Assembly (NCBI GenBank): GCA_946540675.1
Contig: CAMNIW010000004.1
Span: 1 to 31,325 of the forward strand
Length of the DNA stretch: 31,325 nt
Reading direction: 5' to 3'
Origin: an uncultured Clostridia bacterium
GTDB taxonomy: Bacteria > Bacillota > Clostridia > Christensenellales > Borkfalkiaceae
This document shows, piece by piece, positions 14,260 through 22,423 of the stretch. The position numbers and the translations under genes were made by a program. A model generated the notes under the pieces. It saw nothing but the letters and a program-made list of their open reading frames with translations. It ran no database searches and was not told the DNA's origin. How positions within the stretch are numbered: position 1 is the stretch's first letter; every line of letters begins with the position of its first letter.

Positions 14260-15174
14260 TCAGTTATTGTTCCCGTTGTGCTTTTCGACGATGTCCAGAA
14301 TATCGCATATCCTGTCGAGATCGTCGCGGGTGTAGTAGTCGATATAGATCCTTCCCTTGCGGTCGTTGCCGATAGCCGAAACCTTGGTCCCGAAATTGCG
14401 CTGCATACGCGCGATCATATCTTTGAGTTCTATCGACATTTCGGCTTTGGGTTTTTTGGCGGGGTCTTTTGGCGGATTGAAATAATCTCTTACAGCCTTT
14501 TCTATATCGCGGACGCTCAACCCTTCGTTTACCGTCTTTGCGGCGAGCGTTTCCTGCTCTGCCTGCGGAAGAGTTATAAGCGATCTCGCGTGACCTGCGG
14601 AAAGTTTATTTTGCGCGACGAGATCCTTTACGCTGTCCGAAAGACTTAAAAGGCGCATCGTGTTTGCTATCGCGGAACGGCTTTTGCCTATTCTCTCGGC
14701 GAGTTCTTCCTGAGTAAGGCGGAATTCGTCCATCAGAAGTTTCATAGCGTTGGCGGCTTCTATCGGGTTAAGGTCTTCCCTTTGCAGGTTTTCGATAAGG
14801 GATATTTCCTTTATCTGTCTTTCGCTGTATTCCTTTATTATCGCGGGGATAGTCTTTTTGCCGGCTATCTTGCTGGCACGGTACCTTCTCTCGCCCGCGA
14901 TTATCATATAGCGTGAGCCGTTTTTATTGACGACTATGGGCTGAATTATGCCGTGACGGGAAATCGAGTCCGCGAGTTCGTTCAAAGCGGTCTGATCGAA
15001 AGTCTTTCTCGGCTGATGGGGGTTGGGATAAATCGAGTCCATATCGAGTTCGATAACTCCCTGATCGGCGGTGGAAGTCTTTTCTCCGCCTATAAACACG
15101 TTGCCGTAATCGTCTTCCGTTTCCTGGAAAAGTGCCGAAAGCCCTTTGCCGAGTCCTTTATTGACAGACATCAT
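14260..15174 (-). CDS. parB: Chromosome partitioning protein ParB (Spo0J)
   Basis: The 304-residue product has an N-terminal ParA-stimulating start (KGLGKGLSALF), the ParB/CTPase domain with PNPHQPRKTFD (50-60), GERRYRA (94-100) and ENLQREDLNPIEAA (128-141), a helix-turn-helix TQEELAERIGKSRSAIANTMRLL (154-176) for parS binding, and a C-terminal dimer domain. It loads on parS and spreads as a CTP clamp, recruiting SMC and separating origins. Its ATG overlaps the parA stop (ATGA) with AGGAGGG upstream. A second ATG follows directly. Three parS sites lie at 18695-18788. Confidence 0.96.
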   Translation of the reverse strand: MMSVNKGLGKGLSALFQETEDDYGNVFIGGEKTSTADQGVIELDMDSIYPNPHQPRKTFDQTALNELADSISRHGIIQPIVVNKNGSRYMIIAGERRYRASKIAGKKTIPAIIKEYSERQIKEISLIENLQREDLNPIEAANAMKLLMDEFRLTQEELAERIGKSRSAIANTMRLLSLSDSVKDLVAQNKLSAGHARSLITLPQAEQETLAAKTVNEGLSVRDIEKAVRDYFNPPKDPAKKPKAEMSIELKDMIARMQRNFGTKVSAIGNDRKGRIYIDYYTRDDLDRICDILDIVEKHNGNNN

Positions 15175-15944
15175 AATATAACGCCCTCCTCTCTTCTTAT
15201 GAGTTCTTTTGCCGCTTCATAGTAAGCCTTCGCTCCCGAACACTTCGGGTCGTGGAGCATTACGGGCACGCCGTGGCTCGGCGCTTCCGAAACCCTTATG
15301 TTTCTCGGGATAACGGTGTTATACACCCTTGTTCCGAAAAATTTTCTTATCTCGTCGGCAATTTGACGGGAAACTATCGCCCTGCCGTCGAACATTGTGA
15401 GTATTACTCCGCCGACCGAAAGCGACGGGTTGAGTTTTGATACGAGTTTTATGGTGTTGAGAAGTTGGCTCAATCCTTCCAAGGCGTAATATTCCGACTG
15501 TATGGGGATAATCGCCTTGTCCGCCGCTATAAGAGAATTTATCGTGAGAAGTCCGAGCGACGGCGGACAGTCTATCGTTATGTAATCGTACTTGTCCTTT
15601 ATCTCCGCGAGAGCGTCGGCAAGCCGACGCTCTCTGCCGCGGAGATTCACGAGTTCTACTTCCGCCCCCGCGAGATCGATGCTCGACGGAAGGAGCGACA
15701 TATTCTCGATCTCGGTTATAAGGGTGACGTTTTCGGCTTTTTCGCCGTTTATCAGAACGTCGTATACCGACTTGTCGAGTTTGCTCTTGTCATAACCGAG
15801 TCCCGTGGTCGCGTTGCCCTGCGCGTCCATATCGACGAGCAGGACTTTTTTGCCCAAAGAAGCAAGATATGCCGAAATATTTACACACGTAGTGGTTTTT
15901 CCGACGCCGCCCTTTTGGTTGGAAAACGCTATTACCTTACCCAT
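15171..15944 (-). CDS. parA: Chromosome partitioning ATPase ParA (Soj)
   Basis: The 257-residue product has the deviant Walker A KGGVGKTT (11-18), LLVDMDAQGNATTGLG (35-50) and YDYITIDCPPSLGLLTINSL (Walker B region), and ends with the usual helix EAAKELIRREE. It is a dimerising, DNA-binding ATPase that works with ParB to position origins and can regulate DnaA. No N-terminal HTH is present, as in Soj-type ParA. It follows ftsH by 17 bp with AAAAGGGG upstream, and overlaps parB by 4 bases. Confidence 0.96.
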   Translation of the reverse strand: MGKVIAFSNQKGGVGKTTTCVNISAYLASLGKKVLLVDMDAQGNATTGLGYDKSKLDKSVYDVLINGEKAENVTLITEIENMSLLPSSIDLAGAEVELVNLRGRERRLADALAEIKDKYDYITIDCPPSLGLLTINSLIAADKAIIPIQSEYYALEGLSQLLNTIKLVSKLNPSLSVGGVILTMFDGRAIVSRQIADEIRKFFGTRVYNTVIPRNIRVSEAPSHGVPVMLHDPKCSGAKAYYEAAKELIRREEGVIL

Positions 15945-15961
15945 ACAGCACCCCTTTTAAC

Positions 15962-18001
15962 TTATTCGTCTTTGCCTGCGGTAGGCATATCGGGAACGTC
16001 CGCGGACTCTTCTTTCTTGTCTTCATCAGGCTCGACGGTAGTTTCGGGCGAATCGTCTTTTTCTTCCGTCGCCTTTTTCGCGTCGAATCTCTTGAACGGA
16101 TTTGCTTCGCGCTCGCTGTCGCGGTGTTCCATATATTCTATTATCGACTTGACGTCCTTGCCTTCCATTATAAGGTCTACTTCGTCCTGATAGATAGTCT
16201 CTCTCTCGATAAGGAGCCTTGCCATATTGTCGAGAAGGCGTTTGTTTTCGGAAAGGAGTTCGGTCGCTTTTTCGTGCGCAGCCTTTATTATATTTTCCAC
16301 TTCGTCGTCTATAAGAGCGGCTATCTTTTCGCTGTAAGGAGATACCGTCTGATAATCCCTTCCAAGGAAGACCTGGTCGTTGTCGCCGTAGTTGATGGGA
16401 CCTATCTTGTCGCTCATACCCCACTCCGCGACCATCTTTCTCGCCCTTTCGGTAACGACCTTTATGTCGTTGGACGCGCCTGCGGAAATATCCTTTATAA
16501 TGAGTTCTTCCGCGACTCTTCCGCCGAGAGTCATCACTATATCGTCAAGCAGTTTGTTTTTGAGAAGGTGGTTGTCGTCGGAGTCCGGACGGGTCATCGT
16601 GTACCCTGCCGCCATGCCGCGCGGAATTATGGAAACTTCCTGTACGGGATCGCAGTGCGGAAGGAGCCGCGCGAGTATAGCGTGCCCCGATTCGTGATAA
16701 GCGGTTATACGCTTGTCGGTTTCGGTCACGAGTCTCGATTTCTTTTGCGGTCCTATTATGACCTTGTTTATCGCTTCGTAAAGGTCGACGTTGGTTATCG
16801 CCTTTTCGTTCTTTCTCGCCGCGAGTATCGCCGCTTCGTTGAGAAGGTTGGCTATATCCGCGCCCGAAAATCCCGCGGTCATTCTCGCAAGGACTTTGAA
16901 GTTTACGTCCGCCGCGAGCGGTTTGTTTCTCGCGTGGACTTTAAGGATCGCTTCCCTTCCCCTTACGTCGGGCATATTGACGTAGACTTGCCTGTCGAAC
17001 CTGCCCGGACGCATAAGCGCGGGATCGAGTATATCCGCACGGTTGGTCGCCGCGATTATGATAATGCCGTCGTTGGCTTCGAAACCGTCCATCTGAACGA
17101 GAAGTTGGTTAAGCGTTTGCTCTCTCTCGTCGTTACCGCCGCCGAGACCCGCTCCCCTTTGACGACCGACCGCGTCGATCTCGTCGATAAAGATTATGCA
17201 CGGCATACTCTTTTTTGCCATGCTGAACAAATCCCTTACCCTGCTGGCGCCGACGCCGACGAACATTTCAACGAAGTCGGAGCCGCTTATCGAGAAAAAC
17301 GGAACGTTCGCTTCCCCCGCGACCGCCTTGGCGAAAAGGGTTTTACCCGTTCCCGGGGGGCCTACGAGAAGAACGCCTTTCGGTATCCTTGCGCCCACTT
17401 GAGAAAACTTCTTGGGGTTTTTAAGGAATTCGACGATTTCCTGTAGTTCTTCTTTTTCTTCTTCCGCTCCGGCGACGTCGGAAAATCTCACTTTTACGTT
17501 TTGATTTACTCTCGCCTTGGTCTTGCCGAAGTCCATTGCGCCCTTCGTTCCGCCGTTCATCTGACGGAGAAGGAAGAACACGAGAAACAAGCCTATGCCG
17601 AGAGTTATCAGCGGCATTATAAGACTTGACCAAAAAGAACCTGCGTTGGGATCCTTGTATTCGATCTGTATCGAAGAATTCGCTTCGATTACGTCGAGTT
17701 TGCTTTGGAATCTTTCGTCTCTGCCCGGGAAAATCGTGTAATACTTCAAAGTTTTACCTTTGTATCCCGAAACTTCGTACGAGTCGATGACAATTCGGTC
17801 TATCTCCGCTTTGTCCGCTTTGAAAACCGCTTTCTTGTTGCCGAAACCGTCGTCTTCATAAACAATGCCGGCTTTTTCCATAAACGCATCGGACGTAATC
17901 TTCGAGCCCCTGTTAAAAAACAGCCCCGCTATCGCAAAGAAGGCTATTATCAGCACGAGTACGACCGAAACGATGATGATTGTTTTAGTTGATCTTTTCA
18001 T
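15962..18001 (-). CDS. ftsH: ATP-dependent zinc metalloprotease FtsH
   Basis: The 679-residue product has two membrane segments (about 7-29 and 124-146) with an extracytoplasmic domain between, the AAA ATPase with Walker A GPPGTGKT (214-221), Walker B IIFIDE (269-274) and the second region of homology ATNRADILDPALMRPGRFDR (318-337), then the zinc site HESGH (436-440) with Asp512 in AGASND as likely third ligand. It degrades misfolded and regulatory membrane or cytosolic proteins. The ATG at 18001 has GGAGG 5 nt upstream; an in-frame extension of 17 codons is not needed. The C-terminal tail is acidic and disordered. It leads the tight ftsH-parAB cluster, an unusual partnership. Confidence 0.97.
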   Translation of the reverse strand: MKRSTKTIIIVSVVLVLIIAFFAIAGLFFNRGSKITSDAFMEKAGIVYEDDGFGNKKAVFKADKAEIDRIVIDSYEVSGYKGKTLKYYTIFPGRDERFQSKLDVIEANSSIQIEYKDPNAGSFWSSLIMPLITLGIGLFLVFFLLRQMNGGTKGAMDFGKTKARVNQNVKVRFSDVAGAEEEKEELQEIVEFLKNPKKFSQVGARIPKGVLLVGPPGTGKTLFAKAVAGEANVPFFSISGSDFVEMFVGVGASRVRDLFSMAKKSMPCIIFIDEIDAVGRQRGAGLGGGNDEREQTLNQLLVQMDGFEANDGIIIIAATNRADILDPALMRPGRFDRQVYVNMPDVRGREAILKVHARNKPLAADVNFKVLARMTAGFSGADIANLLNEAAILAARKNEKAITNVDLYEAINKVIIGPQKKSRLVTETDKRITAYHESGHAILARLLPHCDPVQEVSIIPRGMAAGYTMTRPDSDDNHLLKNKLLDDIVMTLGGRVAEELIIKDISAGASNDIKVVTERARKMVAEWGMSDKIGPINYGDNDQVFLGRDYQTVSPYSEKIAALIDDEVENIIKAAHEKATELLSENKRLLDNMARLLIERETIYQDEVDLIMEGKDVKSIIEYMEHRDSEREANPFKRFDAKKATEEKDDSPETTVEPDEDKKEESADVPDMPTAGKDE

Positions 18002-18249
18002 TGTGCCTCCAAAAAATTTTACATTAACCGAAAATCGCGTTTGACCTGCCACGCTCGGAGCCGAGTTAAACCCGTTTTCGTACGGCTATCGAAACGGAAA
18101 ACCCAAAATCACCGAAAACATAAGGGGTTTTAAGTAAAACCGCACCGTTTTCGCAAAATATCCGCACGCGATTTTGTTATCCGCGTTGCGAATACAGGGG
18201 GCGCAAAAAAATTTTTGCGCCGAAATCGTCCGTTTCGACTTACGGTCTT
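18002..18249 (-). other. Long 5' leader of ftsH with a palindrome
   Basis: About 240 bases separate the putative ftsH promoter from its start. The leader contains a perfect inverted repeat at 18200-18221 (GGCGCAAAAA and TTTTTGCGCC around two bases) and a small GGTTTT-ACTT-AAAACC-type hairpin near 18123-18138. No coding frame is convincing. A regulatory or attenuating role is possible but not shown. Confidence 0.35.
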
Positions 18250-18278
18250 ATTTTATCATAATATATATAAAAATACAA
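18250..18278 (-). promoter_or_regulatory. Putative promoter of the ftsH-parAB cluster
   Basis: Minus strand TTGTAT (18278-18273), 17 bp, TAAAAT (18255-18250), with TG just before the -10 (extended -10). It is the best candidate in the 690 bp upstream of ftsH. Confidence 0.5.
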
Positions 18279-18694
18279 TTAAAAATTCCTTTTTTACGTT
18301 ATTTAACATAGTTTTCACGAAAATTTATTGTTTCACTTATATATCGCAAATACTAAAATAGTATGCCGCCCGTACCCGTTTTTATTTATCGGATAACAAA
18401 ATTGCCCGAAAAACCGCATTTTTTACAAAATCACGGTTTTGGCATTTATACCTTTGCGACGTTTACGAATAGGCACAATATATTGTGTTTTTTATCGTTT
18501 CAAACCACAAGTCATCGCGCACCGCTTCTCTTTTTATGTTTTTTCGCAAGTTATACGGAATTTATCTCCCATTTTACCGACGGATTATTTTTTCAAACTT
18601 CTTTTTTATCCCGAAAACGGCTAAAAAACGGTCAAAAACCCCAAAAAACCGCCATTTTGGGGTTATTTTGGGGCTTTTTCAGGGTATTTTACAC
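18279..18694. other. Gene-free spacer between ftsH promoter and parS cluster
   Basis: No convincing gene is seen. A plus-strand frame of about 128 codons here is Phe/Thr-rich, lacks a ribosome-binding site and runs into the parS sites, so I leave it out. A CCCCAAAA…TTTTGGGG hairpin with an 8-base loop lies at 18639-18662. Confidence 0.4.
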
Positions 18695-18710
18695 TGTTCC
18701 ACGTGAAACA
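18695..18710. promoter_or_regulatory. parS site 1
   Basis: TGTTCCACGTGAAACA matches the bacterial parS consensus TGTTNCACGTGAAACA exactly. ParB binds here. It is 0.7 kb upstream of ftsH and 3.5 kb from parB. Confidence 0.93.
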
Positions 18711-18737
18711 TTTTCTTTCCCCAATGTTTTTTCGGAG

Positions 18738-18753
18738 TGTTTCACGTGAAACA
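18738..18753. promoter_or_regulatory. parS site 2 (perfect palindrome)
   Basis: TGTTTCACGTGAAACA is a perfect 16-bp palindrome and matches the parS consensus. Its start is 43 bp after the start of site 1. Confidence 0.95.
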
Positions 18754-18772
18754 TTTTCGGTATTTTCCGCCT

Positions 18773-18788
18773 TGTTCCACGTGAAACA
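18773..18788. promoter_or_regulatory. parS site 3
   Basis: TGTTCCACGTGAAACA is identical to site 1, starting 35 bp after the start of site 2. Three sites in 94 bp form a dense ParB loading zone. Confidence 0.93.
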
Positions 18789-19210
18789 AAATTGCCCGCA
18801 AATATCAAGTTATGCGTACTATATAATAAAGAAAAAGCCAAGCCGACGCGTTTATAGATAGTAATACGCAAAGTCAATAAAAAGGCGTTGCGTATAGTGC
18901 GTCTATATAAATTCAAGACGCCGCATTTGCACTTATATTATAGGGTTGACGGCGGTTGTGCACACTTAAAATCAAGCGAATAAAAAAATTGCGCACCGAT
19001 GTTGATCGGTACGCAATTGGTTAATAATGCTTAATGCTTCGTTATGCGTATATATGTTTTATCGACGCTTAATATATTGCGCGTTAAAACCGCAAAAAAA
19101 GGCGAAAAATGTCGAACGATAAATAAACGCAAAGAAAAAGACGCTTAAAAACTTAAGCGTTGAAAACGCAAAAAAGACGATAGGAGCGTCGTAAGTAAAA
19201 AACGCAAAGA
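18789..19210. other. Gene-free region with repeated hairpins and A-rich repeats
   Basis: No gene is recognised. Two hairpins stand out: 18987-19018 (14-bp stem with one mismatch, GTTG loop, followed by a T-run on the minus strand) and 19141-19160 (ACGCTTAA with TTAAGCGT, AAAC loop). The phrase AACGCAAAGAAAAAGACGC recurs in near-identical form around 19126-19143 and 19201-19220. It may be a decayed repeat or a small untranslated RNA; no promoter is clear. Confidence 0.35.
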
Positions 19211-19237
19211 AAAAAGACGCGTAAAACGCGTCTTTTT
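19211..19237 (-). terminator. Terminator after cvpA
   Basis: AAAAAGACGCGT and ACGCGTCTTTTT pair perfectly around a 3-base loop, giving T-runs on both strands. It is 5 bp past the cvpA stop. Confidence 0.75.
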
Positions 19238-19241
19238 ATTT

Positions 19242-19907
19242 TTAGTTAAACTTCCATGTTTGCATTACTTTGAAGAAATCTCCGAGCAGCAGGCTCGATT
19301 CTACGTAAGGTCCGAGTATGCCTTCCATAAAGGTCTGATAAACGTACTTTATAACAAGGTTGCCGTCGGACGCCGCGGAATTCATAAACGATTCGATTGC
19401 GGGCGCAAACGGGAAAACGGGGCGCATAAGGATATAATATACAACCGATAGCGCTAACGTTACGACTACTGCGCCTATCGCCGCACCGAAGACAAGTCCG
19501 AGAATTTTATCTAAAACCCTTAAAAAGCCCGTACTGCTGATTTTGATCGCGATAGCCCGTATCAGTTTATACAAAAGTCCGATTATGATCGCGAGCAGTA
19601 AATAGATTATCGCGTAGATCGTGTAGTTTGCGAGGTTAAGAGTCGTGGTGCCGAGTTTTCCGAGAAAGTCGACGATAAGATTGAGCGACGAAAGGAAGTT
19701 TGCGATTATGTCTCTGAAAGAGTTAATAAAAGCAAGATTATCGGCGAGCAGGTGATATACGGGCTTAAACGCGAAAAATGCTCCGACCAGGGCGGCGACG
19801 CCCGCAAACAGTCCGAAGAGTTGTCTTGCGAAGCCTTTAACAAGCCCGATCAAGGCAAACAGCAACAAGATCGCTCCGGCGGCTATATAAATTATGTAGT
19901 TAGCCAT
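19242..19907 (-). CDS. CvpA family membrane protein
   Basis: The 221-residue product has four hydrophobic segments (about 4-22, 27-48, 86-110 and 136-160) and the CvpA-type pattern of an N-terminal hairpin with GLVKGFARQLFGLFAGVAALVGAFFAF and a later LDKILGLVFGAAIGAVVVTLAL. The family is named for colicin V production in E. coli; in Bacillota it is a general inner-membrane protein of uncertain role. The ATG at 19907 is chosen because GGGGGGAAC lies just upstream; a 37-codon in-frame extension crosses the promoter region. It is single, between the parS region and yyaC. Confidence 0.85.
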   Translation of the reverse strand: MANYIIYIAAGAILLLFALIGLVKGFARQLFGLFAGVAALVGAFFAFKPVYHLLADNLAFINSFRDIIANFLSSLNLIVDFLGKLGTTTLNLANYTIYAIIYLLLAIIIGLLYKLIRAIAIKISSTGFLRVLDKILGLVFGAAIGAVVVTLALSVVYYILMRPVFPFAPAIESFMNSAASDGNLVIKYVYQTFMEGILGPYVESSLLLGDFFKVMQTWKFN

Positions 19908-19959
19908 AGTTCCCCCCTGTAGTATATGCTTATTGTGACAAAATAAATCACGTATAACC

Positions 19960-19988
19960 ATTTTAACGCAAAAAACGCTATTTTGCAA
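19960..19988 (-). promoter_or_regulatory. Putative cvpA promoter
   Basis: Minus strand TTGCAA (19988-19983), 17 bp, TAAAAT (19965-19960), about 53 bp before the cvpA start. Moderate match. Confidence 0.4.
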
Positions 19989-20022
19989 CTGTTTGATACG
20001 ATAAATTTGTGATAACAATAAT

Positions 20023-20107
20023 ATATATGAGTAAATTTAGTATAAATTGTTTGAATAAATACGTAAATATATGAGTAAATTTAGTATAAATTGTTTGAAT
20101 AAATACG
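20023..20107 (+). repeat. Tandem duplication (41 identical bp, 44-bp period) over the yyaC start
   Basis: The first copy (20023-20063) and second copy (20067-20107) are identical over 41 bp, and the period is 44 bp. Each includes an ATG and the first 12 codons (MSKFSINCLNKY). The first copy makes a 15-codon upstream frame ending in TGA at 20072-20074, overlapping the ATG of the real gene at 20071 (ATGA). Confidence 0.9.
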
Positions 20108-20607
20108 CAAAAGAAGAGATTTTATCGGCGCTTACGTCGATTTTCCGCAAGGAACCGCCTGTTATAGTATGCGTCGGAACGGACGCGGTCATAGGCGACG
20201 GACTGGGACCGCTTGTCGGCAGTATGCTGAAAGAGAAATTGTGCGGAAAAGCGTACGTTTTCGGGTGTATGGACTCTCCGATAACGGCGTTCGATATAGG
20301 ATCGACGGTAAATCTTATAAAAAACGCGTATCCGTATTCAAAAGTGCTTGCTATCGACGCCGCGCTCGGCAAAAGGGCGGAGATAGGGACGGTAAAGATA
20401 GTCGACGAACCGCTAAAACCGGGGCTCGGAGTGAATAAACGTCTGATAAACGTCGGAAATGCGAGTATGGTCGGCGTAGTTGCAGAGAAAAGCGGAGAAA
20501 ATCCGCTACTTTCGGTAAGAATGGCGAGAATATACCGTTTAGCGGAAGAAATGTCGTCCGCGATCGCTTGCTTTATAAAGTCGGTTACACAAGAAACCGC
20601 TCTATAA
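20071..20607 (+). CDS. yyaC: Spore-associated protease-like protein YyaC
   Basis: The 178-residue product has the YyaC pattern: IVCVGTDAVIGDGLGPLVGSML (about 31-52), AYVFGCMDSPITAFDI (60-75), YPYSKVLAIDAALGKRAEIGTVKI (89-112) and KPGLGVNKRLINVGNASMVGVV (118-139). YyaC resembles the germination protease fold and is conserved in sporulating Bacillota, where in B. subtilis it lies near parB. The start region is duplicated in tandem, so a 15-codon frame overlaps the ATG; neither copy has an obvious Shine-Dalgarno. A weak start site or translation through coupling is possible. Confidence 0.88.
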   Translation: MSKFSINCLNKYAKEEILSALTSIFRKEPPVIVCVGTDAVIGDGLGPLVGSMLKEKLCGKAYVFGCMDSPITAFDIGSTVNLIKNAYPYSKVLAIDAALGKRAEIGTVKIVDEPLKPGLGVNKRLINVGNASMVGVVAEKSGENPLLSVRMARIYRLAEEMSSAIACFIKSVTQETAL

Positions 20608-20837
20608 GCCGATTAAAGCCGAATTTCGCGTTAAGGCTCAAGTCGGGCAAAAGTAAAAAAGACGTGCTATAAGCCGATTAAACGGTTTTTTGTTGTCTGA
20701 CTAAACAAAAAAGCGGTCGTTCGGCGCGAAAAAACCGAAAAACACCGCGCGTTCGGCAAAAAACGGTTAAAAAGGCATAAATCCCGGTAAACACGTTACG
20801 CCGCCACTTCGGCGCGGACTGAAAAATATATGATAAA
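20608..20837. other. Gene-free spacer between yyaC and malQ
   Basis: No gene is seen. The 16-bp phrase CTATAAGCCGATTAAA occurs at 20602-20617 (overlapping the yyaC stop) and again at 20667-20682. The rest is A-rich and C/G-patched with no clear promoter. Confidence 0.4.
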
Positions 20838-20866
20838 GGCGGGTAACGCAACAAGCGTTACCCGCC
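20838..20866. terminator. Terminator between yyaC and malQ
   Basis: GGCGGGTAACGC and GCGTTACCCGCC pair perfectly over 12 bp around a 5-base loop. It is followed by GGGTTTT on the plus strand and TTTATCATATATTTTTC on the minus strand, so it may serve both convergent genes. The T-runs are short. Confidence 0.65.
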
Positions 20867-20915
20867 GGGTTTTATCGAAAAGCAAAGCGGAATAGTTCCG
20901 AAAACGGCGGTACGG

Positions 20916-22373
20916 TCATCTGCCGTACTTTTTGATAAGAGAGCGGAGATATTCCGCAAGATCTTCGCTAAGAGAGCCGAAGGGTATTCTTGCCGTCCAG
21001 TTGCCGACTGTCGCCGGAGTGTTTATCCTGTATTTGTCGTCAAGACCGAGCGCGTCCGCGGCGGTTATCACCGCAAGACGGGATTCGGTAGAAAGGGCGG
21101 TTTCGATAAGAGCCCGCGGAACGTCCGATTTTCTTTTTACTTTGACGCCTTCGGGAGCGACGGCGTTTATTCTCGACCTGAAAACCGCAAAGTCAACGGC
21201 TAATAAACTTTCGGCGTAACCGAGAGCTGTCGCGTTGTCGTGAGTGCCGACGTAGCAGACCGAATTTTCTCCGACGTTGCGGGGGAGATAGGGGTTGTCC
21301 GGATTTCCGTCGAAGGCAAATAGCAGAACTTTCATACCGGGAAGACCGCTTTTTTTCAAAAGGTCTTTGACTCCGTCGTCTATGACGCCGAGATCTTCGG
21401 CGACGAGTCTTTTTCGGTCTACGAGCGAGAGTACGTCTTTACCCGGCGCCTTGACCCAAACGCCGTCGGTCGCCTTTTTCCCTGCAGGGATCGCCCAGAA
21501 CCTGTCCAGCCCCCTGAAATGGTCTATCCGTAAAAGGTCGTAGCGTTTAAGTTGGGTTTTAAGTCTGTTTTTCCAAAACTTAAAGCCGTCTTTTTTCATT
21601 TGGTCGTAGTCGTACAAAGGATTGCCCCAAAGTTGTCCTTCCGCCGAGAAATAGTCGGGCGGAACGCCGGCGACTTTGGTGGGTTTAAGGTCTTCGTCCA
21701 AAGAAAAGCAATCGGGGTTTGCCCATACGTCCGCGCTGTCGGCCGCGACGTACAGCGGGAGATCTCCGAGTATGGTTATCCCCGATTTTTTCGCGTAGTC
21801 TTTGACTTTAAGGTATTGTTTTTCGAGTACGTATTGCAAAAACACGTAAAAGAGATATTCGTAATAATTTTCTTCCGTAAAGGATTTCACCGCGGACGGC
21901 TTTTTATGCAAAAGGTCGCGCGGAAAATTATAGAGACTTCCGAATTTTTTCTTTGCGGTCATAAAACAGGCGTAGTCGTGAAACTTCCCGCCGTTTACGT
22001 AGTCAAGAAACTCGTCCGAAAAATCAAATCTCGAAAAAGCCTTTTTTATAAGAGCCGTTCTTTTTACGTAGAGTTTGCCGTAGTCGATACGTTTGTTTTT
22101 CGATTCGGCGGCTTTGAGTTCGGCGCTCGTTATAAGTCCCTTTTCGGCAAGGTCTTCGAGATCGCAAAAGTACGGGTTAAAGGACGCGTCGCAGGTCGAA
22201 GAATACGGGCTGTCGCCGAAAACCGTTTGAGACAGCGGCAAGACCTGCCATACCGATATTCCCGACTTTTTGAGAAAGTCGATAAAGCGGAAACTTTCTT
22301 CCCCGAAAGTTCCTATTCCGTATTTCCCGTCGAGCATAAAGACGGGCATAAGCATACCGCAACGTTTTTTCAT
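20916..22373 (-). CDS. malQ: 4-alpha-glucanotransferase (amylomaltase)
   Basis: The 485-residue product matches GH77 MalQ in length and motifs: SPYSSTCDASFNPYF (55-69), GDLPLYVAADSADVWANP (203-220), AGVPPDYFSAEGQLWGNPLYDY (235-256), catalytic nucleophile Asp284 in LRIDHFRG, acid/base Glu326 in VAEDLG and Asp379 in GTHDN. It transfers alpha-1,4-glucan segments and recycles short maltodextrins in the cytoplasm. It follows dapL by 50 bp in the same direction; the gap holds a GTAAAGG…CCTTTAC inverted repeat. No other glycogen gene is nearby. Confidence 0.96.
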   Translation of the reverse strand: MKKRCGMLMPVFMLDGKYGIGTFGEESFRFIDFLKKSGISVWQVLPLSQTVFGDSPYSSTCDASFNPYFCDLEDLAEKGLITSAELKAAESKNKRIDYGKLYVKRTALIKKAFSRFDFSDEFLDYVNGGKFHDYACFMTAKKKFGSLYNFPRDLLHKKPSAVKSFTEENYYEYLFYVFLQYVLEKQYLKVKDYAKKSGITILGDLPLYVAADSADVWANPDCFSLDEDLKPTKVAGVPPDYFSAEGQLWGNPLYDYDQMKKDGFKFWKNRLKTQLKRYDLLRIDHFRGLDRFWAIPAGKKATDGVWVKAPGKDVLSLVDRKRLVAEDLGVIDDGVKDLLKKSGLPGMKVLLFAFDGNPDNPYLPRNVGENSVCYVGTHDNATALGYAESLLAVDFAVFRSRINAVAPEGVKVKRKSDVPRALIETALSTESRLAVITAADALGLDDKYRINTPATVGNWTARIPFGSLSEDLAEYLRSLIKKYGR

Positions 22374-22423
22374 AAGCGATTCCGTTTTGTAAAGGGGGAA
22401 AACGTCTCCTTTACGGTGTTAAG

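Noticed and set aside
16124..17446. 440-codon plus-strand frame
   Set aside because: It lies antisense to ftsH, is rich in Arg/Tyr/Val typical of shadow frames, and ftsH is unmistakable.
18363..18749. 128-codon plus-strand frame before the parS sites
   Set aside because: No ribosome-binding site, low-complexity composition, and its end reads through two parS sites.
19126..19220. Possible CRISPR-like array from the AACGCAAAGAAAAAGACGC repeats
   Set aside because: Only two imperfect copies, no regular spacers and no cas genes.
20838..20866. Possible attachment site or riboswitch at a GC-rich hairpin
   Set aside because: It is a simple perfect stem between convergent genes, best explained as a shared terminator.
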